A stretch of 64,000 nucleotides of DNA, from the NCBI GenBank assembly GCA_029964075.1, contig CM057135.1, positions 10,132,863 to 10,196,862 of the forward strand. Reading direction: 5' to 3'. A model generated the notes under the pieces. The model worked only from the letters and a program-made list of their open reading frames with translations. It had not been told where the DNA came from and ran no database searches. The translations under genes and the position numbers were made by a program. Source of the stretch: Patiria pectinifera (lineage: Eukaryota > Echinodermata > Asteroidea > Valvatida > Asterinidae). This document shows positions 23,699 to 34,093 of the stretch, piece by piece; the first letter of the stretch is position 1, and every line of letters starts with the position of its first letter.

Positions 23699-23966
23699 GC
23701 AAGGGCGGATCCAGAACACAATTTTTTTTGGGGGGGGGGGAGAAATTTTGGTGTCCCCCCCCCCCCCAAAAAAAAGTGGGTCAAAAAATTACGGCTTGGG
23801 CTTCGGGGCCCGCTCTGTGGTGCGTTTCACCATTTTAACCGATGTTTTTTGAGGAAAAGATGGTGTACTCATTGCCTGCCTTTATTACGACGTCACATAA
23901 AAAAAAATGGTTTCTTTTTTGGGGGAGGGGGGCATGGCCCCTTTTGGCCCCCCTGGATCCGCCCTT
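23699..23966. mobile_element. hAT-like MITE
   Basis: Termini aagggcggatccag and ctggatccgccctt flank about 268 bp and are themselves flanked by an exact 8-bp duplication, atcatcac (23691-23698 and 23967-23974), the hAT signature. G-runs near the left end and C-runs inside resemble the element at 2574-2838. Non-coding. Confidence 0.8.
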
Positions 23967-24539
23967 ATCATCACGATTTGCTCGTTACGAAGAACAACAT
24001 TTCTTTAATTGGAATCAACATGCTCGCATAGGCCTACACCGTTTTATGACTACACTGTATCTATTAAAGTATAAGTTCAGGTCTCCAATATGGTTTAACT
24101 AAACAAAATAATGATTTACTTCTATATTGACACACATTCTCCCAAGTGAAACAAAAGGGGGTCCAAGAAACTGATTTGGGAAATTTTTATTTGCTGGCCC
24201 AACATGGTCAGAAATATCAGCACTATCTAAAACAGATACATGCAAATCTGTAGCACTTATCAGGGAGACATACAACCAATCAGATATATTCCATAGTCAT
24301 ATGCAATTAAAGTGATCATCTCATTAGCCCCACAAGTGTACGGAATATTTTTGCAGCAAATCTACTACAACGGTAACAAAATGTAATGGTACAAAAGTGG
24401 AAGTGTGCCCAATACAAATCTATAGGGTGCTTCCCTCCTCCATGGTAATACGAATAAAATGGTAACAGCAACATTTCGAACAGATTTATCTTGAAAATGC
24501 AAAAATCTATGGGCCTTGAACAGCCTTGACTCAAAATTG

Positions 24540-24662
24540 CAAGGCCCTGAACCCTCAAGGCCAAGGCCAAGGCCAAGGCTTTTGCCCTAAAGCCTCGAGG
24601 CCAAAGCCAAGGCCCTAAAATCCAGCCTTAAGGCAGCCTTAAGGCCAAGGCCCAGCATCAAG
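24540..24662. repeat. AAGGCC minisatellite 2
   Basis: Same hexamer composition as 23508-23637 (ccctcaaggccaaggccaag), more diverged toward the right with ccttaaggc variants. Confidence 0.8.
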
Positions 24663-26060
24663 GCACTACATCACTGGAACAGGCGAAAACTTTTTATAGG
24701 GGTGTTTAGTGAGCCTAGCAGATTATACAGAGTTTTGTTGTGAGGAAATTGCGAATTGAAAGGTGAGTTTGGAGTTAACAGTTTATCATTTAAGCTGTTG
24801 TGTCTGTAGGAAGAAAAAGTTAATGTGATTAGGCGCCAGGACTTAGGTTGAGAGGAGCCTGAGACAAAATACTTGGGAAAGTATGATACTGTAGACTTTG
24901 TACACAACGCTGAAGCCTGAGGCAGGCCGCAACATTCTTTCCCTGTTTTTGATTGCGTATGCATGAATATATACTAGGTCATTGAGGTTAATGATCTTAT
25001 TCCTAGGGCAAAACAGAAAATTGTTTGTGTAGCCGTTTAACACTGTATAAGGGAGTTTGCAATTTTTGTTTTTGTGTTTAAATCATGATTCAAATGCACT
25101 GTGTGTGAATGTCTTGGTCCCAAATGTTGAATGGAATATTGTCAGGATTGTGTGAGAGTTGTTGCGGGGTGGGTAATTTATCAAAAAATGTTTGCAAATT
25201 CTGCAAGCATTGTCCCGATGTCATGTCTTCAGAAGTCCTAAGAATTCAGTAGGGTGTGTGAGCTGTAGTATAGCAAGAGCAGATTTTTTTTTTACCGGAG
25301 CAGATTTTTTTTTAACTAATGTGAAGTGAGTCGTGTACCGTGCCGGACCTGAATTTCATGCCAAATAGTTGTTTGGTGACGTCATGGCACCGCTAAGGAC
25401 CCGAATACCGTGCCCGTGCACCCTGAAGAAAACAAATACAGTAGACGTATGTTGTAATTTAGTCTGGTCGCGGAACCGTATATTTTTATATTTTTCTAAA
25501 TCCGGGTTTAGTCGGGACTTTTACTGGCCCATTACATAATGTGTTCAAAGCAATAAGCCTTATTGCAAATACCGCTTCAGTAATTTCACACAATAGATAT
25601 TAAGCACTGTGGGAAGGAAAAGGGGGCAAAATATGTACCATTTTGCTTCCAGACTCAAGGATGTGATTTCTTCGTTTTTTCCCGGAAATCCGGTTTTTGG
25701 GGTTCAAAAGAATCATGTAAATCCGTTGTGAAAATAGGGGGGTAGAATGTGCTAATTAATTATTCATAATGAGTTTTGCTTGCCAAAATATCCGAATTTA
25801 CTTACGCACATTACTTCGTTGAACGATACGCATGCACATATTGAATAACCAATGCGAGAACGAGGTTGAAGACCATGCGTTGCTGTTAGCGCGATCAATT
25901 TAATTTTTCGCTCGGGTCCGAGGTTGTGATTATTTAGGTCTAGTTCCTGTGTCGGTACCCAAGATGCACGCGTTGGGCTGGTCAGGTGTACAGACTAATA
26001 TTGCTCAGCGTGCACAACGGCATACAGTACTGTAACAGTACAATCGTGTGGATTATGCAC
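24663..26060. other. No supported gene
   Basis: Minus-strand frames at 24671-25043 look weakly protein-like, but no family could be recognised. The rest is A/T-rich non-coding sequence. Confidence 0.35.
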
Positions 26061-26120
26061 GTTGTTTCATGTGCGTCGACTCGGAGTGTTTGTGTACTCG
26101 GCGTGTACGGATGCTTCCAA

Positions 26121-27414
26121 CATGGCTGTGCCCAACAAGTCGATATTGTCGCAGGGAGATAAATCAGTGCGAGAGCTTGATAAAAAAGTGAAAAATAAGT
26201 TCCGATGGGAATGGTTTCAGGACTCCGTTGTTATTGATAGGCATCAGCATGAATTTCAAGAGTGTTTCGATAAAATAGCAACCGCTGGCAAGGTTTTTTG
26301 CAATATTTGCAACGACACTATCAACTACGCAGCGAGTGGAAAGAAATCACTCGTATCCCATGTGAAACTCCCGAAGCACATCAAACGCATGGCAAATACG
26401 GCGAGGTAACATGAAATTGGTGGTGGACTCAGGCGTAGTTACTGCAGAAACCTCGAGCACCATGTCAACTGTCCCACTTATAGACAGATTGGCAAATAGC
26501 CAGGTAGGTGTCCATATTTTTATTATTTGTTTTTTAAACTTATGTTTGTTTTAAAATTAAATTAAAAAAATTCTTTACATAATATGTTTCGATTTAAATA
26601 ATACATTGACATTATATTACTAACAGCTATAATAGGGCGACAGATTTTGCTAACTCCGTCCACATTAGGGCGACACACCTTATTAAGGCGACACATAACT
26701 GTCGCCCTTTTGTGAAAACGACCCTTAGGACAAGGAATTTTGCTGTCGCAAACCATCTAGATCGGTTCCTCATGGTCCAATTAGTAAAAATACTAAATTT
26801 CGTGGAAAAAAGATAAGGTAAACTTGGGTTAGGTGACAGTTTAGGTTTGTGCACAAGTCTATGGGAAAGTCGCCCTATTGCAGCAAAAACAGTTATTATT
26901 ATTAGTGTCATTATTAATATTTTTTTTTTTTTAATTTTAATTTTATTTTCAATTTTGTATCTATTTTCTTCATTAATTACATAAGGTCAAAATAAAATTC
27001 AAATGTTTATCCTGATTAATTGCATCAATGCAAACATCTATTGTTGTGTTTATTTTTCTTCCTAACTATCATAGTTTTTTTTTTATAACTGTTTGAGTTC
27101 GGCCACGGTAGAGACTGTCACCGAAGTTTATCAATTAAGTCCTAGTATTGATAACTTTATAATTTAGGTCTTAAATGAATTGTAGTTTTTGTAACATGTT
27201 GACTGAATTTTGTCAATATTTTTGAACTTTTTCAGGCAATGGGTCTTGGAGTAATGGCAGAGCATAGTATGCTCATGACCGTGGCCCCTGTTGTCATCGA
27301 CCTTGCAAGGGAACTTGCCAGGGATACAAAAGTGCTGAGCTCTCTTTCAATGGACAGGACTTCGGCAGGCTACAAGATGTACGGTCTTGAGAAAACATTT
27401 CGTGATAAGAAGTA
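26121..27414 (+). pseudogene. hAT-transposase-like gene fragment (N-terminal zinc finger)
   Basis: The ATG at 26121 opens a frame (MAVPNKSILSQ) that leads through KVKNKFRWEWFQ to a BED/hAT-type finger, CNICNDTINYAASGKKSLVSH...H, at about 26300-26380. A second segment (about 26440-26501, ending in LANSQ at a gtaggt donor) and a third (27236-27414, opening after a ttttcag acceptor with MGLGVMAEHSMLM and ending shortly after SMDRTSAGYKM) continue the same family in order. The join from segment 1 to segment 2 needs a frame change, and everything after the third segment, including the catalytic core, is missing. It is a remnant of a hAT transposon or of a gene derived from one. Confidence 0.55.
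26631..26879. mobile_element. Small TIR element inside the hAT-like gene's intron
   Basis: Left end aatagggcgac (26631-26641) and right end gtcgccctatt (26869-26879) are perfect 11-bp inverted repeats around about 249 bp of non-coding sequence. Internal copies of gggcgac and gtcgccct recur. No clear target duplication. Confidence 0.5.
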
Positions 27415-27900
27415 GGGGGATGGACAGGCATTATTCCAAATCCCATTATCTCCCCCTCCTTAATTACCCCCCCCCCTCCAAATGACCCCCCTCCGAAACA
27501 GATCCCCCTCGCCAAAAATAGATCTTCCTTCCCCAAATATATCTTCCCCCCCCCCTCTAGCTCCCGTAATGTATCTCTTCTCTCTCCGAGTTGTTATATT
27601 ATAAGTGGGGGGTACGGCGACAAACCCCATATCTCCCTCTAGCTAGGCACCAGACCAGGCTCTTACTATCTCTTTATTAAAAGGACAGAGAGGTTTTTTA
27701 TGATTAAAAACATTTTTTTAAAATAAATCATTTTTAATAAATGAACCTCGAGCTATCTGATAAAACAGATCAGTGCGATCATCATATAATCATCGAGAAT
27801 GTTTTTTTTTAATTTGTGAAACGTGCGGTGAAATAGTTTCACGTTACTTTGATTTTCGGCGGAAAATGCGCAAGAAGATCGTATCAATTGGTCAATTTTA
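27415..27900. other. C-rich low-complexity stretch, then A/T-rich flank
   Basis: Runs of C with tcc and aaat spacers occupy 27420-27560. The rest is A/T-rich sequence leading into the Polinton. No terminal inverted repeat of the Polinton could be identified here. Confidence 0.4.
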
Positions 27901-27941
27901 AAAAGAAATAAAAGAAAAACTGTGGAGAAACTTATTTTTCT

Positions 27942-28235
27942 GTGTGTCCAGAGCAAGACTCAGAAGATGTCCAAGAAACAATCAATAAATATAACGAACT
28001 CGTGAATAACAAAACATTGAGGGGAAACGGATGCGTTAAACGGTCGTTAATAGCATCGTGTTACCATCACGTCGTTGGATTAGACAAAGAACGAGTTAGA
28101 GATTTATTTAAAGTGACTCAAAATCAATTTAATAAAGCACTAAAAAGACACGATGACCACTACAATAAAGGCGGGGCCGAGGGTGACGCCCTAAGAGGTG
28201 AAATAGAGGTATTACTTGGTGGATCGCTTTCATAA
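27942..28235 (+). CDS. Small Polinton-region protein, weakly TFIIB/cyclin-fold-like
   Basis: A 97-codon frame. The stretch VKRSLIASCYHHVV...ERVRDLFKVTQNQFNKALKR is reminiscent of the helices of a TFIIB-type cyclin repeat, where a basic-Arg-Ser-hydrophobic-Ala helix is followed by an ELF.(hydrophobic)....F..A.KR helix. That likeness is by eye only and may be superficial. It overlaps the 3' end of the convergent frame 28160-28948. Confidence 0.35.
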   Translation: MCPEQDSEDVQETINKYNELVNNKTLRGNGCVKRSLIASCYHHVVGLDKERVRDLFKVTQNQFNKALKRHDDHYNKGGAEGDALRGEIEVLLGGSLS

Positions 28236-28948
28236 TGTTTATTTACCGAGAATTTGAACTTGTCAGTTTTTCGATAAGATGACTCGGAGAAATGACTCGG
28301 AGAAATAAAATCTAAATCATCACCCGACACGATAAGACTTCCCCGTATTGTCACACCAGCCTCTCTAATTGTTCTCACCCTAGGTTTGCTTATTATACCT
28401 TCGATATATTCTAGTGCTATCTTTTTACCTTCAGAAACTTGATGGTATCTTTGAATTAAATTTCTTAATAAAAATATAAGCGTATTGCGTTCTACACTGT
28501 TTAGGGAAGCTTCTCGTTTTTTATTGTACACAAGTTCATGTGCGTCACTTATTTGATTTGTTTTTTCCTGGATCGATTCTAAAGCAGAGTCTAGTCTATC
28601 TTCTTCGTATGCTTCTATAAGGTCGTTTATAACTCTATTGAAATCATTTTCGTCGTTAATTAAAAAGTCGTAGGGGTACTCGGGTACCAATTGCGCGAAA
28701 AAATCTCTATCCGTTCTTATTACCGCATCTGGGTCGAGTTCACTGGGTCTTATAGAGTCATCACGTCTTTTAGCTGGTTGTCCGTCTATTTGCGTATACC
28801 AATCAATCTCCGTGGCGCTGGAAATATTAAAATATCCGGGCTTAAACATCACCCTTTTTACGCGAACAAATTTTTTACCGTTTAAATTACCTACAACATC
28901 TTCTAATTTAAACGTCTGCTCATTTTGAAACAAGTGAAACGAATGCAT
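28160..28948 (-). CDS. Polinton-region protein, unknown function
   Basis: A 262-codon frame, acidic in the middle (NDENDFNRVINDLIEAYEED), helical, ending in a Pro/Ser-rich tail. It is not recognised by family. It lies back to back with the penton-like gene. Confidence 0.5.
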   Translation of the reverse strand: MHSFHLFQNEQTFKLEDVVGNLNGKKFVRVKRVMFKPGYFNISSATEIDWYTQIDGQPAKRRDDSIRPSELDPDAVIRTDRDFFAQLVPEYPYDFLINDENDFNRVINDLIEAYEEDRLDSALESIQEKTNQISDAHELVYNKKREASLNSVERNTLIFLLRNLIQRYHQVSEGKKIALEYIEGIISKPRVRTIREAGVTIRGSLIVSGDDLDFISPSHFSESSYRKTDKFKFSVNKHYESDPPSNTSISPLRASPSAPPLL

Positions 28949-28959
28949 TTATTTTAAAG

Positions 28960-29751
28960 TCTTTTTATATTAAAACTGAAACTAAAATAACGAGTGATTT
29001 TGAGTCGTTAAAAAAGCAGATACAATCGATAGCTGATCAGGTAACGAGACAAGTAAATCAAAATGTAGCTAAACGACAAGCTACCACCCCAGCCCATGTA
29101 CTAGATAGTCCGTATCTCACTGGCGAACTCGAGATTACGGTCAACGCGTCTAACACGTTTTAACCCCGTTCCCCGACTTAATCTCGGACTATAAAATATT
29201 TCGCCTCAATACCAACGATGCTTTTCGGTGGAAAATAGACCCCATGTCTTTTTATCAAAATCAGTTAAACTTTGCAATCTATTGCGCTACAACGGGCTGT
29301 GGTGTTGGAATCGATATTTTAAACTCGAACAGCCGTTACGTTGAAGCCTTAATTTAATTTTCATCTATACTTTACGGTTAGAAGGATATTTAACGACATG
29401 GCCATAGCAATACCGGGAGAAGACTCGTTTGACGCTCTCAGTAACACCTATGATCGTGGAGCATTTACCAACATGTGTCGGACGTTTGCCATCGATCAAA
29501 ATAAGTCTTTTAAACAGACGAGAGATCAAAAGACTTATGGCTTAGGTCGGCTTTTTCTTTGGAACGGAAAAACAAAATCGTTTGTACTCTTGCCGTTAAA
29601 CTATGATAAAAACACGACCACACTCGACGATTTTATCAACCCCACGGGTGATAAAAATTGGGGTTTAGACGATCCAAAAAAACACGATGCTTATTTTAAG
29701 CATTGGAAGGGTTATCTCGAACAAGACGACATCGTCAAAATGGCTTGGTGA
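28960..29751 (+). pseudogene. Polinton penton/minor-capsid-like protein, fossil
   Basis: Plus-strand reading includes LNFAIYCATTGCGVGIDIL near 29265-29320, a hallmark stretch of the Polinton minor-capsid (penton-like) protein as I remember the family, and downstream the usual DPF.N-type region (DSFDALSNTYDRGAFTNMC). The gene is shorter than usual and broken. Confidence 0.55.
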
Positions 29752-29755
29752 GAGT

Positions 29756-30337
29756 TTATACCCGCCAAAAGTTCGTTTGGAACGTTCTAATCTTTTCCGC
29801 CAGAGTCGTGTCGTCGCATAATACTTTATTAATCGTTTCTTTGATTCTAGCTATCTGACTTTTGAGCCCTCGTTCGTTTGCTTTTGCGGCTTCTAATCTG
29901 GCGGATCTTTCAACGTTCAAGTCTCTCCATTTATCGTTTAACTCTCGTCGACCCTCTTCGCTGTGAGATTCGTCGAGTTCTTGTTTCGTGGCTGCAATCT
30001 CTCGGTCTAGTTCTGTGAGACGAGCTAAATTAAGTTCTAGGTTACCTCTCAACGTCTGAAGACTTTTATCTAAACCCTGGAGTTCTCTGTGATTCAATCC
30101 TTCCGTTTGAGCGCCGGTGTCTTGTTCTAAATCGTCTATAATCTCGATTACCTCATCGGTGACTCTGGGTAGTTCTGTCATGGGGATACTCTCGGGTTGT
30201 ATCGATCGCAGTTGTTGACTTTGATCGTCACTGAGCGTCTTACGTGCGTAATGCGTAAAACCTAATTTGTTTCTAATAAAATCTCTACCGTTAAGACCCA
30301 TCTTTCTCACATTTAACTCTATAGTCCTCAGACTCAA
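29756..30337 (-). CDS. Polinton-region coiled-coil protein
   Basis: A 193-codon frame. The central and C-terminal two thirds are highly charged heptad-like helices (LRGNLELNLARLTELDREIA, then KANERGLKSQIARIKETI), predicting a coiled coil. The N-terminus MSLRTIELNVRKMGLNGRDF is basic. No enzymatic motif; probably structural. Family not recognised. Confidence 0.45.
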   Translation of the reverse strand: MSLRTIELNVRKMGLNGRDFIRNKLGFTHYARKTLSDDQSQQLRSIQPESIPMTELPRVTDEVIEIIDDLEQDTGAQTEGLNHRELQGLDKSLQTLRGNLELNLARLTELDREIAATKQELDESHSEEGRRELNDKWRDLNVERSARLEAAKANERGLKSQIARIKETINKVLCDDTTLAEKIRTFQTNFWRV

Positions 30338-30372
30338 ATATTTGGTTGGGTTTCTTTGATCCGTTAACCTTA

Positions 30373-30663
30373 CTAAGTCTTTACCAGTGTCATAAAATAA
30401 ACCGTCTGTTTTGAGAATAAATTTTTTCGTATCTCGGAGATATTGTTTTTTTTGTATATGTTATTAGTATCGTAAAACTCATCAACGCGCCCATTAGTGA
30501 CCATGCTTCTTCCTTGGTCTAAAACGTCATCTATGTCTGTAGTGAGGATTGGTGGTGCAGTAGTATCAAAGTTGTCGTCCAGATTGGTCTCTGCAACATC
30601 ATCATCATCATCGTCGTAATCGTAATCGTCAACGGGGTCAAAGTCAAATCCTCCCTCAGCCAT
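30373..30663 (-). CDS. Polinton-region acidic protein
   Basis: A 96-codon frame starting MAEGGFDFDPVDDYDYDDDD, extremely acidic at the N-terminus. Adjacent to and co-oriented with its neighbours, 22 bp downstream of 30686-30928. Function unknown. Confidence 0.4.
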   Translation of the reverse strand: MAEGGFDFDPVDDYDYDDDDDDVAETNLDDNFDTTAPPILTTDIDDVLDQGRSMVTNGRVDEFYDTNNIYKKNNISEIRKNLFSKQTVYFMTLVKT

Positions 30664-30685
30664 TTATTTAATAAACCTATTTAAA

Positions 30686-30928
30686 TTACGCCGTTTTGAT
30701 TATACTGCCCGGTAGTATACCCTGGGCCACCAACCAATTTTGCGTGGCCAGAGCTCCGCTTATAATACCCGTCAATTTACCCGCATCTTCTACACTTAGT
30801 TTGTCTAAATCCGGCGCTTTCATTTTGAGTAGCTTATTTCCTACCATGGCGTATCCCATCGAAAGACCCGATATGACGGCTCCGTGATAAATCGTATTAG
30901 CTATTCTGTTGGTGTCAAAGTTACTCAT
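30686..30928 (-). CDS. Polinton small membrane-associated protein
   Basis: 80 codons, with HGAVISGLSMGYAMVGNKLLK (first hydrophobic segment) and KLTGIISGALATQNWLVAQG (second). Small proteins with this layout and an xILP end recur in Polintons as I remember them. It probably acts in the particle or at membranes; this is inference. Confidence 0.5.
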   Translation of the reverse strand: MSNFDTNRIANTIYHGAVISGLSMGYAMVGNKLLKMKAPDLDKLSVEDAGKLTGIISGALATQNWLVAQGILPGSIIKTA

Positions 30929-30961
30929 CGTTTTTAATATAACAATTTTTAAATTGCTGTT

Positions 30962-31177
30962 TTATTCCGTGTCTAGCGTTTTGGGGGCGCTTGGTGTAGT
31001 GGGTTGCGTGACTATCGGCACTGGCTGTATTACCGGCGCAGTTGCCTTACTTTTTAATACCAGCAACCCCACTCCTATTATCGACGCTATAGCTCCCCAC
31101 ATCGCCCAAGAGTTGTAGTCTGGTGAGTTCGTAGCTTCGTCCGATGTTACGTCCATTTTTGCTAATTTTAATTTCAT
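30962..31177 (-). CDS. Polinton small single-pass membrane protein
   Basis: 71 codons. One strong hydrophobic segment, SWAMWGAIASIIGVGLLVL, is followed by a Pro/Thr-rich tail (VIQPVPIVTQPTTPSAPK). Co-oriented with flanking small frames. Function unknown. Confidence 0.45.
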   Translation of the reverse strand: MKLKLAKMDVTSDEATNSPDYNSWAMWGAIASIIGVGLLVLKSKATAPVIQPVPIVTQPTTPSAPKTLDTE

Positions 31178-31229
31178 CTGTCTATTGTGCTCGGCTAAAG
31201 CTTTACCCTGCTGTATTCATTTAGGATTT

Positions 31230-31565
31230 TTAGTCTTGGTCACTCTCGTTACCATCGGTGATGACGCTGTTTTTATCGGTTGGGGTGTCTCTGTCTCTGC
31301 TGGTTGAGCTGCAGGCGTTGCTGTCGCTGCTTTCTGATCTTCCATTTATTATATTAGGTTTATTAAATTTCAAATGTTTAGTTGTGATAATCGTAGCAAC
31401 TAGGGGTGATATTAAAGTTCCGTACTTGTAACAAACGTCGCTCAACATGCCAGCCATACTCGCGCTTATAATAGGATCAGAACTCAAGTCGTTGGTGAGT
31501 TCTTCTTCAGAATCTATAGTGACGTTATATCCTAAAACTTGTACGGGTGTAACAACGGATAACAC
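31230..31565 (-). CDS. Polinton-region small protein, unknown
   Basis: 111 codons with a hydrophobic middle (KYGTLISPLVATIITTKHLK) and a Ser/Asp-rich C-terminus. Not recognised; placed by context in the same minus-strand run. Confidence 0.35.
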   Translation of the reverse strand: MLSVVTPVQVLGYNVTIDSEEELTNDLSSDPIISASMAGMLSDVCYKYGTLISPLVATIITTKHLKFNKPNIINGRSESSDSNACSSTSRDRDTPTDKNSVITDGNESDQD

Positions 31566-31586
31566 TCGCGAAAATAGACTTAAAGT

Positions 31587-31808
31587 TTATTCACCAACGG
31601 TTTGAACAATTTCATTTCCAAATTTAGTTTCGTACAGATGATACAGCTTTTCGAGTTCTTTACTGTCAAGAGCTTCGATATGTTTAACGGTGTATTCCTT
31701 TCCCAAGTACTTTCTAGAGTTTCCGGCTGCTACGACACCGCACAAACGATCTTTATGTTCTGCGTTGTGATCTTTTTCGGTCGCTAAAGCAAGTTTTAGG
31801 TCCTCCAT
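31587..31808 (-). CDS. Polinton-region small protein, unknown
   Basis: 73 codons, charged and helical (MEDLKLALATEKDHNAEHKD; EALDSKELEKLYHLYETKFG). Not recognised. It is the last frame before the 22-bp tandem repeat and the Gypsy insertion. Confidence 0.35.
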   Translation of the reverse strand: MEDLKLALATEKDHNAEHKDRLCGVVAAGNSRKYLGKEYTVKHIEALDSKELEKLYHLYETKFGNEIVQTVGE

Positions 31809-31985
31809 TTAATTAGAAACGAATTTAATTTTGTTGTAGCTGTTGCAACTTTGTTATAAAAGCGAAGGTATTCGTAGGTGTAAAACGATAAATTAAGCGA
31901 TATGATGATAATAGCCAAAAATTGTAAATACTCGAATATTGCTATCATTTACTATAAAGCTAGTTATAAAGCTAGCTGTAGTCAG

Positions 31986-32174
31986 CTGAGTAGTTAGTTG
32001 TAACCAACTCAGTAGTTAGTTGTCAAGACCTCAGTAGTTAGTTGTAAACAACTCAGTAGTTAGTTGTAAGGACCTCAGTAGTTAGTTGTAAAGACCTCAG
32101 TAGTTAGTTGTAAAGACCTCAGTAGTTAGTTGTAAACAACTCAGTAGTTAGTTGTAAAGACCTCAGTAGTTAGG
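31986..32174. repeat. 22-bp tandem repeat, nine copies
   Basis: The unit is ctcagtagttagttgtaaag with a two-base variable end. Nine consecutive copies alternate between two endings, aagac and aacaa. It lies between the Polinton left part and the 5' LTR of Gypsy I. Confidence 0.85.
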
Positions 32175-32238
32175 TTATTTACCTACTCCAATAGCTCGTA
32201 ACTAACTGAAGGTTCGGTGTATACGACCAGTTTACTAT

Positions 32239-33928
32239 TGTTACGAACCCAGAATGCTTGATTATGGAAATCTAGCGCCCTCTGGATTCACTCTGTCCAT
32301 GAAGTACACAGTCTAATTGTTGTCTTTTGCTGTTCCCTTATTTTACCCATTTATCGTAAATTGCCAACTTGCACTTTTATTCCCAGGGTCTCTTACCAAG
32401 CGCAGCGCATGATGCAATACCACGCGCGCTACTGCATGCATTATTCATGTAGCGATGTACATGTGTGCGACTGACCACACCTTCCTTCGCCCCAGCGAGC
32501 TAAGTTCCTTTCCCATAGCATGCGTGCTTTGGCGTTCTCCGAGAGCCTGCTCAGCGGCACGGAACATTTCTCTTCCCCGTGTGTTACCCATGAACACTAA
32601 CTGGAGTTCTCGGTCCAGTATTCCAGTCCCGTACTTAGCTCGAGGGAATGGAATGTTACCCTTGCGTGGTCGCATAGCTGGGCGTGGTAAGACATCCTGT
32701 GATGTAAATAACCTGTGACACAGTAACCTTTTAGCTTGTCACTCACTCCATCAAGGTTGCTTGAGATGTTGCGTAAACACCTTTGCACTCTGATCTAACT
32801 ATTTGCACTCACCTCTCTCTGTATTTGCACACTTCTCTCTCCATGTTTTCCCTATGTAAATGCACACGTTTCTAGTCTCTTGCACGAGGCACTCTTAGTA
32901 AATCATGCTCATGCATTATTTAATCCCGAGACTTCTACTGCCTGTAAATACCGGAGATTTTCCTCACTTTCGGCAGTGCGGCGAACCACGAAACCAATGT
33001 AGTGCGAACGAACCCTAAACCCAAAGTTGTGCGGCGAACTTATAGGTTGTGCGGTTACTCGTATGATGTGCGACGAACTCGACTCTGACAGACCGATTGT
33101 TGTGCGACTCTTGTCACTACGAAGCATCGGTCTCCCTCGGTGGTTGAGGCGCGATGAAGTAATAGTGCAATCACTAGTACTAGTGTTATTATGAAGCATC
33201 CTTCTCCTAGATCCCTCGAGGAGTGTGTAGAAGCTGGTGAAATAGTAATACACTAGTCCCAATGGTGCTGTGCGGTTTCGAATGGCCATTGGACTGCTAG
33301 TCTTAATTTGAACATGTTGTGCGGTTGTCTGGTGTTCTAGCCGAGCCAGAGCTAGTTCATCCCCGTCACCACAGCGGACCGCTCCCGCTGTGGCCAGCCG
33401 GCTCCCCGTAGCCATTCCCCCCGTAGTTCAGCTATGCTAGCCCGGTCTTGTCATAAACACTATCCTTGGTGCATAGTGCCTCGATTGACCTGGGATACCC
33501 GATACGCCACATGCACACTTTGGTTCGAACTGTGGTGAGGCCTGGTACACTTGCTGGCCCCGTCCAGTTGCCGTTGCCTCCCCGGTCACCGTAGCGGACC
33601 GCTCCCGCTTCGGTCTGACCGTCGATAATCCCCACCATGCCGGTGCCCACTCAGTTCGTATTGGTTGACATGGTTTTGCCATAGTACATAGTACATGTAT
33701 AGACTTTGTAGACACCAACCTGTTATCTCTATAACGCTACCAAACACTACCAAAAGGAGAAACCCTATAGGTTGATGAAATCTAACACAGTTATGTAAAG
33801 TGATGAGATAAATAAATCAGTGTATTGACATGTGTGACTGTAACCCCAAAAATCTGTTTCCCTCCAACTTATTGAATTATTGTTGACTCTAATAAATGTT
33901 TCATGAACTGCTATTAGAGAACGCAACA
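32239..33928 (+). repeat. Gypsy I 5' LTR
   Basis: Starts tgttacgaacccagaatgct and probably ends ...acgcaaca just before the primer-binding-like site. The first 669 bp (to 32907) match the 3' LTR. If the end is right the LTR is long, about 1.7 kb. The end is inferred from the primer-site position, because the matching part of the 3' LTR is missing. Confidence 0.7.
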
Positions 33929-34093
33929 CTGGTGGCTAGCGGTGGGATACAGACTTATACATCTGATTTGTTTTTCAAACCTTTAAACACTGAACTCTAA
34001 GTTACACCTTTAGTAACTTCGACACAGCCAGCCATTACAGCTCGACCGAGGTTATACACGCTATCTTCGTGGTGCCATTCCCCTGTATACACC

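Larger units (their letters stand above)
27900..31880. mobile_element. Polinton (Maverick), left part, fossil
   Basis: A compact cluster of small reading frames on both strands, with Polinton-type products: a penton/minor-capsid-like protein on the plus strand and a series of small membrane or coiled-coil proteins on the minus strand. It is separated by nested LTR elements from the part at 50.2-56.5 kb that holds capsid, integrase and polymerase. The packaging ATPase and the maturation protease usual for the family were not found in either part, so the element is incomplete as well as interrupted. Overall it looks old and broken, with on the order of ten or more disruptions across both parts. 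Confidence 0.6.

Noticed and set aside
32445-33718. Several 60-170-codon frames on both strands
   Set aside because: They lie within the Gypsy I 5' LTR, and some recur in the 3' LTR; LTR sequence, not genes.
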